Assembly: GCA_017506865.1 (NCBI GenBank)
Contig: JAFCMP010000094.1
Span: 186,001-250,000, forward strand
Source: Tribonema minus
Lineage: Eukaryota; Sar; Xanthophyceae; Tribonematales; Tribonemataceae
DNA length: 64,000 bases
Reading direction: 5' to 3'
Shown here piece by piece: positions 23,901 to 35,400 of this stretch; positions within the stretch are counted from its first letter, which is position 1; the number at the start of each line of letters is the position of its first letter. Both the position numbers and the translations under genes were made by a program. Under the pieces are notes generated by a model. That model made no database searches and had not been told where the DNA came from. It saw only the letters and a program-made list of their open reading frames with translations.

Positions 23901-26900
23901 CATGTACGCTGCCGTTGAGCGCCGCCTGAGATGGGCAGAGACCGCGCTGCAGCGCACGCAATACTAAATATAGTTTGACTCGTGGCCAAGTGCCACAGCA
24001 GCAGCGACCACGGTCATTGGTGGAAGGCATTCAAGCTGATGGCTAACCACACCTTGTCACCTAGAGGTAGGTCTACAATTGTTTGATATCGTTTCCGCTT
24101 GTACTATACATGCGGACACGAAAAAACGCTCACCGCAGCTGCCATCGTGGGTAGCGGGCCGGCCCCAGGCGAGGACCCAGCGCTTCCCCCCCTCAGCACC
24201 CCCCCGCCGCCGCGCAGCAGTGGCGCCGCCACAGCTTCCGCGCCCAGCGGCAGCGGCGGCGGAGGCGGCGCCATGCGCAGCGCCGCCGCCATCCTGCGGC
24301 GCTGCCGCGCGCGGCGCTTCTCCTCCTCGTGGAGCACTGTCACCATCATGTTGATGAGCGAGTAGGAGGAGAGGCCGCCGCTCCACGGCTGGTTGAGGTC
24401 GCGCTGGCACAGCAGCTCTTTGAGGACGAGCGTCGCGGGTAGGCACGGCGCGTGCTTGCTGTGCCCCACCTGCAGCGGCGGCGGCGGCGGCAGCGGCGGC
24501 GGCAGCGGTTGAGGAAGCAGCAGCGCCCAGCTTACTAAAAGAGCTTTTTCTTTGATGAGTGAGGAGCAGTGCTCAGCAGCATTCGTGAAGACAGAGTAGC
24601 GCCTTCAGGACGAGCGTCGCGGGGAGGCACGGCGCGTGCTTGCTGTGCCCGACCTGCAGCGGCGGCGGTGGTGGAGGAGGCAGCAAGCAGTGCTCAGCTA
24701 CTATAAGAAATTTTTTATAGTTGAGCAGCAGCGTTCATGAAGACAGGAGCTCCTTCATGACGAGAGTTGCGAGGAGGCACGGCGCGTGCTTGCTGTGCCC
24801 GACCTGCAGCGGCGGGCAGGCAACAGTGCTCAGCTACTACAATTTTTTCTTTGATGAGTGAGCAGCAGTGCTCAGCAGCGTTCATGAAGACAGAGGAGCT
24901 CCTTCAGGACGACAGTCGCAGGGAGGCACGGCGCGTGCTTGCTGTGCCCGACCTGCGCAGCGGCAGCAGCGGCGGCCGCAGAGGCAGCGGCATTCGCCAG
25001 GAGAGGTGCTGCGGAGGCAGCAGTGCTCAGCAGCAGCACTCGCCAGGAGAGTTGCTGCAATTACACCTGAGCAGCAATAGCAGTGCTCAGGAGAGTCGCT
25101 TGTGAGAGTTTTGTGAGCTCATGGAGAGGTACGGTGTGCACTTGGCGGTGTGCCTGAACAGCGTGGTGGCGGGGGCAGCGGACTGCTGGCAGCAGCACTT
25201 GCTCGCCAGCATGAATAAGAGTTTAGGCAGCGGTGTCTCAGCGGCGCTGCATCAGATGGGCTTTCCAGGGTGGAGTGAAGCAGTTGCGCTCAGCTCAGCA
25301 GTCTCATATCATCTGCTCGTGGGGGTGACATTGTGTCTGACGTGTGCGGTGGCGGACACAGGCGGCAGTGCTCCACAGCGATCTGTACGGCGACCAAGCA
25401 GCAGTGCTCAGCAGCATCATGAGAGAGTGTCGCCGTGCCCAACCAGCTGCAAAATGGAAGCGCTCACGACATGTCACATGCTGCCGGGCCAACAACGTGA
25501 GGTGAGCGATGCTCAGCAGTGCCGTCCATGCGAACGTGGAGCAGCGCTCAAGGTCAGTAATCAAATCAGGGTTAGTTGCAGTTAGGGTTGAAGTGAGCGT
25601 TAGAGCCAGCTCGCACCTGCTCGCGCACCCACACGGAGCTCGCGACGCCCCCGTGCAGCGGCGACGCAAAGCTGATGTCGAGGGAGACGTACCCCCCCGC
25701 ACCCCCCCCTGCCCCCAGCCACATGTCTCCCGCCCCCTCCCCATCCAGGGGGGGTCCCCCCATGTGGGGGCCACCGGGCAGCATTACATGTGGCGAAGGG
25801 GGCGTCAGGGGGTGGGGGCTGTGGGGGGAGCCCCCTAATTGGGGGCCTGTTAGGGGGGCATTGAGGGGGCCCATGGGGGGTGGGAAGGCCTCCGCTAGAA
25901 CCTTGATGACTGGGACCTGTGCATGGCCGGCGGGGTGGCGGGGGGTGTGGGGGGGGTGTGGGGTCAGGCGTTCGACCTGTAATGCCCACCTTGCTTGTCT
26001 GAAATCAGTTACAGGAGGTGTTCAACTGGCAATATTCAACAGCATGTCACGGTGCGAGGCAGGTGCAAGACTGTTGCACGCACACATGCTGCCGCCAGGC
26101 ATGCAACGGCTCTGCAGCGCACATGCGAAAATCGCTGCGTGCAGAGAGAATCGCTGATGACTCGTCAACGACTCATTGTCCGCCTTACGCATCGTTTGCA
26201 CAGATACAAACTTTGAAGTACATGCCTGGGAAACGCATGATCTACGAGTAGGTAAATCATGCAAACATGTCACATATGCAGGTGACTCAAGTGCATGATT
26301 CACCCCCAGTGTTTCAAATAGAAGACCCAGTGTATTGCACAGGGACGCCCCACACCGAACAGCAGCCCGTACCTTTGCCGTGTCAATGACCTTCATGCCA
26401 TGCACCCACGGCTGCCCCTTGAGCGCTGCCGCGAGCTGCAGCAGGTGCTGCACCGTCTCCTCCGGATGGTACGGCGCGTTACCCTGATGCAGCATCAGTT
26501 ACAATGGCAAGGTCGTTTATAAGCGATAGTCATGGCGCACTGAGGCACTTTCAGTTGCCCTGGTGCAGCATCAGTTACAATGGCAGTGTCATTTAAAGAG
26601 TTGTCATCGACGCGCATTGAGGCACTTTCAGATGATTGTCAGTGCGCATTGAGGCACTTTTTCAGTTGCCCTCAGGCAGCATCAGGTACAATGGCAATAT
26701 TGTTTAGAAGTGATCGTCAATGCGCTTTGAGGCACTTTCAGTTGCCCTGCGGCAGCATGAGGTACAATGGCCATGTCGGTTTGAAGTGATCGTCAATGCG
26801 CAGTGAGACGCTTTCATTTTCGAAAGGCAACGGATATTGTAGATTCTGCTCGCTTTCATGGCCACGTTGTTGCAACGGGATCGTCAGTGCGCATTGCGAC

Positions 26901-29399
26901 GCTGTCAAGTGTTCACAAGACACACGACATTGAAGACTCAGAAAGCAAGCTGGACATCTACAGTACCATCTGGGCTCATTCGCGCCCTTAGCGAGATCTG
27001 ATGCTGTGTACAAGAGAAAGGGGAGTGGCACTGAGGGGCAGCTGGAGCTGACGTCAGTCGAACGACTTGCATCGGCTTAGGGTTAGGGTTAGGAACTTGG
27101 CACCAATGAACATGAGCTGGCGGCTTCTGTGTCGTTGGCGCTGTGCGGCATCAGGAGGGCTGCCCCTCCAGCGTGACAGTCGATTTGCTGAGCATGAGCA
27201 TGTTTGGAGGCTCTTTTTCTTAAGGGGGGGGGGGGGGGGGGGGATACCAGCATCAAATGTTGTGAATGATCTGCTGGTGTTGCATTATGCACGTCACGAC
27301 TGAGATGTGCCCATGCCAGATGCGAATCTCGCGCACTCGTTCCAGACCTGATGCAGTCCCCCCATTTTTGCCCCATAGGTGCATCTTCTGCTGCCGATGT
27401 TGCCCACAACCACATCAACATCATCGCATCGTGTTGGGCCTTCACGCATAACAGCGTCGCCTGTGTTGAAGTAACACCTGAAAGTATGAATGCGCACCTT
27501 TGCTCCAAGGTGCATGTTCGGCCGCCGATGTTGCCCACATTCCCTCTCACATTTGCCTCAAAGCACAAAACACGCAGAGTTGAACTTCACACACAACTTC
27601 AACTGTGACATGCCCCCACCTTAGCGCCGTAGGTGTATCTTCTGCCGCCAATGTTGCCCACAACCACATCCACGTCGCTGCTGGGAAGCTCCAGTCCCGT
27701 GTAGACGCTGCCATACGGCTGCACCTCTGCTTCTATCCACACACCAGCAACGACATCTCGAACGAGCTCCATGACCTGTTGGAGCATCACACACAGAGCG
27801 TCCGCACAACTGGTGTGTCAGCGGCATGTGCAGGAAGCCTGGCTAGCATTGACTAACCTCAGTAAGGAGACATCAAAACTCTTTCAGAGGTGTGACATGC
27901 AGCAGCGCTCAACCTCTGCCTCTATCCACACGCCTGCAACAACGTCCCTTACGAGCTCCCTGACCTGTTGAAGTATCACACACAACATTGGTGGCACGTC
28001 AGCCATGCGTACAGGGAGCCTAGCTAGCGTTGACCACCCCTCAGTAGAGAAGGAACGAGGCCATTTCAGTGGTGCCGCGTGCAGCAGTGCTCAACCTGTG
28101 CCTCCATCCACACGCCTGCAACAACGTTAACCCTAGTACAGTGGAGAGACGACATGAATCTTTGAGTGGTGCGACACGCAGCAGCGCTCAATACGCGCCA
28201 CACGCCTGCGGCGACGTTTGAAACGAGCTCCATGTCCTGTTGAAGCGTAAAACACGGTATCGGCACGACTGGCGCGTCAGCGGCATGTGCGGGGAGCCTG
28301 GATACGGCTAACCCACAGTAGGGAGACAACGAAACCCTTTGAGTGGTGCAACACGCAGCACCGCTCAACACCCGCCACGCGCCTGCCACGATGTCTCGGA
28401 CGAGATCTATGGCCTGTTGACGTGCCACAGCCCTAACCCTAACCCTAAGCCAGCGGTGTGCGCGGCGAGTGCAAAGAAACCCTGACCTTCGCAGTGTACG
28501 AGGCCGCGCACGCGCTGCACGGCGGCGTGACGCGAATAGTCCGCGAAGCGCACACAATTCTGCATGATCTGTTCACGTGCCACAGCATCGGTAGTGCGCG
28601 TGGGAGTGCGCACGACGCTGACCTTAGCAGTGTACGAGGCCACGCACGCGCCACGCGGCGCTGCACGGCACGCCGTGACGGCCCACAAAACGCACTTGAT
28701 TCTGCACGCAGCGGTGCAGCGCGCTACTTGCGTAAAACCTGTAACCGCCATGTAAGCCGCCACAAACATTGTAACAGCCGAAGTTGCCGTACCTTGCCCC
28801 ACGCTCGCCGCCGCGGCCTCAGAACCCTGGCGCGCTTGGCCATGAAGTCCGCTATGTTCTCGTCCAGGCGGCGCACCAGCGCCACTTCATCAAACCTGTA
28901 CCCGCGAATTGTAACCGCAAGGGGGGATCATTGCCGAAATTGGCGGTGAGGTGACGATTGGAATTGGGGGTGGAGATTTGCAATCGGAGGCCAGAGTCAC
29001 TTGGTCAAATCTTCAACCGCAAGTTGTAGCCGCAAGGGGGGGAGGGGGGAGGGGGCTCAGGACTGGGGGGGGGGGGCGGAATCATTGCTAGGGTTGGCCT
29101 TGAGGTGAGCATTGAGATTGGGGGTGAGGGTGAGGAGGAGCAATTCAACTGAAGTATAAACAGAAGTCAAATGGTGTTTGTTGGCTTGGATTTGCTTCAA
29201 AATCTTCCGGCCGGATTTAAATTCAACATTTCTTAATTACAAGACCCCAAAAATTATACCATCTTTAGTAACAATAACCCCTTCGCTGTTTGGAGGCCTG
29301 CGCCACTACGTCAAACCTGTTACCGCAAGCTGTGAATAGGGGGGGGGGAGGGCTCTGGGCTGGGGGGGGAAGCGGGATCATAGCCAAAGTTCCACACAT

Positions 29400-29447
<48 letters not shown>

Positions 29448-32400
29448 GACGCAGCAAGCTGGTGTTACGCTACGACCAAGCAAGCATCACAGCAGTGCCG
29501 CTGCGTTGACGACCTAAACAAAATCAACCACAGCGGTGCCTCACACTACCGTACAGGTGGTAAGCCTGTACGTATGGGCTTTGACAGAAATATAATGCGC
29601 CGACCACGGTTATTGGTGGAAGGCACTTGCGGCTAACCATCCTTTGTCACCTAGAGCTCTACGATCTTTTGGTTCGTTTCCATAATGGCGTTGAGATGAT
29701 CTTCATCCAAGTACCACGCCTGAGGTGCAGTACTTCTACACTCTTCTGAAGTACTTCTGGGTATATTTAGCAGTACTTTCGAAGTATAAGGTATCACATC
29801 CCAAGACGATTCAATTGTGAAGGTACCATTGACCCACCGGTACTCCATAGTGTGGTATGACATCAGACTCCACGCATGCGCGGGGTAATCTACGTCTAAG
29901 TACATGCTTGAAGTGCAGTACTTCTATGCACTTCTCAAGTACGGGCATACACAAGGTGTCATACTGTCCCCCTATACATATACTTCTATGATGTAACATG
30001 ATAGTACCCTCGACCCACCGGTACTCCATGGGGTGGTAAGGCATCGGACTCCACGCGTGCGCAGGGTGGTGCCGGTGCACCCCCAGAGACCCCCCCCCAG
30101 GGGGCGGCACGCAAGGCAGAAAGACCCCCTGTAGCAGGGGGCTGGCCACCATGAGGGGCCCCCCTCCCCCTCCCATGGCGAGCTGCTGAGCTGAGCGCTG
30201 CTGCTGCTGCTGCTGCGCTTGCTGGTGCGGGGGTATGTGCGACAACGCCGCCGCGACGGCGCCACTGCGCGCGCTGCGGAGCGCGCAGGGGGTAGAATTG
30301 AAGTTAGTGTTGTATAGTTGAAGTTAGCATATGACTATAAACATATAGTTGAAATTAGCGTAGAGCTAAGAAGTAAGTGTTCAGGTAACGAAGAGTTGAA
30401 GATACATGGCGTTTGCATGCAAAAGCGATGAAGGTGCACCAGTTCAGGTTCCCTTGCAATCTCAGAACAACTTCTGGTAAGAGGCAGTCCATGTGTAGAC
30501 GCATCGCCGGAGAGTTGAGGGGGCAGGCGCATCGATTCAGGTCCCCTTGCAACTTTCTAAGTGCGCTTTGAGCACTGCCGCAGGTTCTGCAGCAAGCACT
30601 GAGCACTGCTGCGCACGCGGCAGCGCCCCAAGCAACTGTGGGGCAACGACATCAATACAGGTCCTCCCGCAAACTTTCGATCCCTGGTTGAGCACTGCCG
30701 TCACTTTCTGCAGCACGCCCTGAGCGCTGCTGCTGCGCGCGCCGCGGCAGCGCTCCCCACCTGTGTGTGCAGCATAAATACATCTGTGCAGGAGTGCCCC
30801 CTGCGACTTCTAATCCCTGTTCATTCACTGCAAACTCTTTCACGCCCTGAGCACTGCTGCACACGCGGCAGCAGCGCTCCCCACCTGTGGAGCAGCATGT
30901 TGGCGGGCGGGTAGCAGCAGGCGTCCACGTCGGCGCACGGCCCGCCGCCGCCGCCGCCGCTGCTGCTGCTGCTGCTGGCGCTCGCGCACGTGGGGCCAGT
31001 TGAGCCATGCGAACTGCAGGCATCGTGGAGGCACGCCGCCGCCGCTGCTGCAGCCTCATTGCCGCCGCCGCTGCGCAGAACAGAAGGCAAGTGGACGCAT
31101 GTCAGCATGGCAAGCGTTGTTGAGCAATGCTGCCACCTGCTGCCGCCGCCGCTGCGGAAAGGGGAAGGCGAGTGAACGACGCGGGTCGGCATGGCAAGCG
31201 ATGAGCACTGCCGCCGTCGCAGCCTCGTTGCTGTCGCTGCTGAGCAGTAAAGGAAGCGAATGCACACGTGTCAGCATGGCAAGCGTTGAGCAATGCCGCC
31301 GCCACAGCCTCACTGCCGCCGCCGCTGCGCAGAAGAGAAGGCGAATGCACGTGTCAACATGGCAAGTGTTGAGGGCGCACGTCATGCGATGCTCCTGCTG
31401 CTGCTGGTGCTGCTGGCCCTGCTGAGCCATGCAGGCTGCGGTGGTGCACGCCGCTGCAGCTGCCGCCGCCGCTGCTGCTGCTGCTTGCTACTGTGAAGAA
31501 GAGTGAATGCGGGTTCGCACAACAAGGGGGGGGAAGGGGGGGGGGGGGGCTAGTGCAATGTCGTCGTTGCTGCTGCTTCTGCTAATCAATGCTGCAAATG
31601 CAGGCCCTGCCGAGCCGTGCAAGCTGCAGTGGTGCACTACGCCACCTCCCGCAGCAGTGCACGGTACCAACCAACTTGCAACACAAGCCATCGTCATAAA
31701 GTGCTTGTAGTATTTGAAACGTCCTCTACTACCTGCTCCTGCCGCCGCTGCTGCCGTTGCAGCTGCGCGAAGACCGCTCTGGTGCCTCTCGCCCGCCGCA
31801 CCGCCGCGTGCCCCTTGCGAGCTGTATCTAGTGGCAGACAACACAGCATTGTCACAGTGCTTCGCAAGACCACCTCTGTGTCAGGCAAGATTACTGGAAC
31901 GCAAGCCATCATCGAGTTCTACTCAAAACGGCTTCTGCTACCTGCTCCTGCCGCCGCTGCTGCCGCTGCAACTGCGCGAAGACCGCTCCGGTGACTCCCC
32001 CCCGCCGCGCCGCCACGCACCCTTGACGCCTGTGCCAGCAAACGCATTGTCCGAGCCGCTGCCGCCGCGGCGCGCGTTGGCCTGCCCGCGCAGCACCGCC
32101 GCCGCCGTCGCCGCTGCCGTGACGCACATAGGCAAGCGCAGTAGGTCTGGTTAGGCAAGGAGATGGCTGTGTCGCACCGCTGCAGCTTGTACAGAGTGCA
32201 TGATAATGAATGCACGTCGCACATGAGCTGGAGGCGAGGTAAGTGCGTGCGTTGGCCGGTTTTCGCAGCACCGGGGCAAAGGAGACAGCGTGGCTGACGA
32301 TGCGCGAAGCACACGCTTGCTCTGTTGCTTCAGCCAGACCAGCGCATCTCACAACAGGCACGTATGTCTCCCATCTGACATTCAAAACCGGCACTCAATG

Positions 32401-35400
32401 CAAGTACGCACCTGCCGTCACGCCGCCGTGCTGCAACTCCGCCGCAGCGCTGCCGCCGCCGCCGTGGTGTCTCCACGACAGCTGCTGCTGAGGCGCAGCA
32501 GCGCCGCCGCCGCCGCCGCCCGCAGGCAACCCCCCCTTCACCCTCCCTTGCAGCAATGGCGCATGGGGGGTCGGGTGGGCCCCGCTGTGGCCCGCATGCG
32601 GTGCTGAATGGGCCCCGCCTGGGGCCCGCACGGGCCCTGGAACAGAGCCCGTGAGAGGGCCTGCATGGGGCCCTCCTGGTGTCTGGCCACGCGGCCACTG
32701 CCGGGCGGAGTCGCTGCGGCCCTCGGTCCTGCCGGCGGCGGCAGCGGCGGCGGGCGGCGCAGCCGCGGCGGCGCCACTGTTCCGACGGCTCGTCGAGAAG
32801 TTGTCGCTGCGAGCGGACAGAGGGTGGGGGGGGCATGAGAAAGGCACCGGTGGGTATCTGTCACAACGGCTTACCAGCCACCAGTAAAGCTTTGACAAGC
32901 GGTGAGGCCCGCTGCTGCCGCGAGCGTTGCGCAAAAGCGCCGCAGCGCGGTGCGATGGCGACGATTCGCGGCAACGCGCCACTGCTGCTGCCACTGCGCC
33001 GTGGAGCGCTGCTGACACGAAAGTGACTGAACACGCACTGCCAGGCACTAGCACTCACAGCGGCGTATCGACGCTAATGCAACAGCGGCCACGCTCACCC
33101 CCGCAAGCTTCCACTGCAACAGGTTTGTACAATTCCCACCCCTTGCTGTGCCTTCGCCGTCCCGCAGGTGACCGGGGTACCACCATGGTGTGTGCGTTCA
33201 TGCCAGGCAAAAACTCCATTGACCAGTTCTATGACCCATTCGCCAGCGTGGTCAATGCCCTGCGCAGCGGAGTCTCGCGACTCCGCTACATGCATGCCTG
33301 CTGAACAGCGACACTACCGCAACTGCGAACGCGCTCACAAACGCAGCGAGACTCCGCTAAATACATACCTGCTGTAGGACAGCACGCGCACGCTCCGGAC
33401 CTCCTCCTCGTGCGCCCCCGCCCCCGCCGCCGCCGCTGCAGCCCCCCAGCCGTCGCCGCCCCCCCCCTCCCCCGCCGTACACGTCCCCTTTTCCGCACAG
33501 AACGCGCGAACAGGGCTCGTCCCCTTATCCACGCGCCCCCCCACTGCCGCGTCCCCACTCTCCGCTCCGCCCCTGGGGCCCCAGCCGCTGCCCCCCTGCT
33601 TTTCCGCTCCCGCCCCTGTCCGTGGACCCCAGCCGGAGCGGCCGTCGCCGCCCCCCGTGCCAGGGGACGCACGCTTCCCTACGTCCCTGTGCGATGGCGC
33701 CACGCTCGCGGTGTCAGCGGGGGATACCGGCGACGGTGCTGCCGCCAGCAGCGGCGGAGGCGCCGCCGTCGCATCAGCAGCAGGAGCACCCCCTCGGTTG
33801 TCTTTCGTTGCGTCAGCAGCGCTCGGCGGCGCGGCGGCTGCCCTGCGCGCGCGCAGAACCTCGGCGAATGACGGCGGTGCCTTGGGGGCCGCAGGCACTG
33901 CGGCGCTGGCGCCGCTGCCCTGCTCTGGCGGCAGCGATTCGCCGTTCGCGGCGGCGGCGGCAGCGGCGGCGGCGGCCTTGGCCTTGCCGAGCAGCGCCTG
34001 CATGAACGAAGGTTGCTGCTGCTGCTGCTGCTGCTGCCCATGATGCGCCAACACGCCGCCACCGCCGCCGCCGCCGCCAACGCCGCCCGAGCCGCCATTG
34101 ACCGGCAGCTGCTGCTCCTCCACTGCGGCAGCGCCGCCACTGCCGCTGCCGCCGTGTTTCCAAACCTGCTCGGGGCTGGAGAAAGCGCTGCGGCAGCCAC
34201 CGCCGCCGCCGGGCTGCCTGTCGCCGTGCTGCCGCCGCGGCTGGTGCTGGTGCTGCTGCAGCGCCGCATCATTCTCCCCGCCCTCCGGACACGGTGATGC
34301 GCGTTTGGCCCTGTCCTTGCGCGGCGACTGGCCTGTCCAGTCCTCCTCCTCTGCCGCCGTTCCCCTCCCCTGAGTCGCACTCCTCCCCTCCCCCTTTCTG
34401 CCCGCACGTTTCCCCTGCTTGCTGCCGCCTTCCCGCAGCGTCCGCCCACCGCCGCCGCCGCCGCCGCTGCCGCCGCCGCTGCTGCTGCCGCCAGCGGCGC
34501 TGCGCCGACCGCCCTGCGCAGTGGCCGCAGATCCTGCGGGAGCGCTGGCGCTCGCAGCCTTGGCAACAGCCGTCGTAGCCACCGCAGCGGCGGCGCCTGC
34601 CGCAGAGGCGGTGCTGCCGCCGCGCGGCCGGCGCTTCTTCCCTCGCTCCACGATGCCCCACCCGTCGCCGTCATCCCCTGCGGCATCGCCGAGCGCTGCT
34701 GCCTCCGCATCCGCTGCCGCTGCCGCCGCCGCGCTGCTGCCGCTGTCGCCTGCGGCCTCTGCTGCGCCGGCGGCGGCAGCAGTGCCGTCGGCCAGCAGCA
34801 CCGCCGGTGCAGTGGCCAGGTCGTTGTCTTGATCGCCGCCAGCCTCCAAAGACTGCGGTGGTGGCGATAATTGGTCCGAACGTGCCAGATCTGCAGCACC
34901 ACTACATTCTCCAGCAGCGTTCTGCTCGTCGCTGCAAATCGCCGCACCTGCGCCGCCCGCAGGCGGCTGCGGCGGCTCGCAGCTGCTGCCGGCATCATTA
35001 TCAGCGCCGCCGCCCCCACCGGCAGTGGCAGCAGCAGCGGCGGCAGCGCGCTTCTTCTTGGCCTTGTTCTTCTTCTTGTTGGCCTTGGACTGCGCAGGGT
35101 CGCCCGCCGCCGCCAGCGCTGCCTCCGCGATCATTTCGTCCGCCGATGCCGCCGCCGCCGTCTCCGCAGCAGCTGCTGCCGCCCCCTCAACGCCCTCAGC
35201 ATCTGCCGCATCACAATCTGCAGCGCCTGATGCGGCGGCTTCGTGCGTCGCGTTGACGCTCAGCGGCGCCTGCTGCGCCGCCGCCGCCGCAACCGCCGCC
35301 GCCGCCACCGCTGCCGCTGCTGCCCCCGCTGCATCATCACCGCCCGACGCAGCGCCGTCCCCGCTGCTCAAAGGCGCGCACACCGCAGCAGCAGCAGCGG

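Noticed and set aside
33128-33304. Protein-like + strand segment (GTTMVCAFMPGKNSIDQFYD) in intron 2 of the nucleotidyltransferase
   Set aside because: Short, no matching splice partner or domain, and partly overlaps an echo of the exon 2 donor. Possible, but not supportable.
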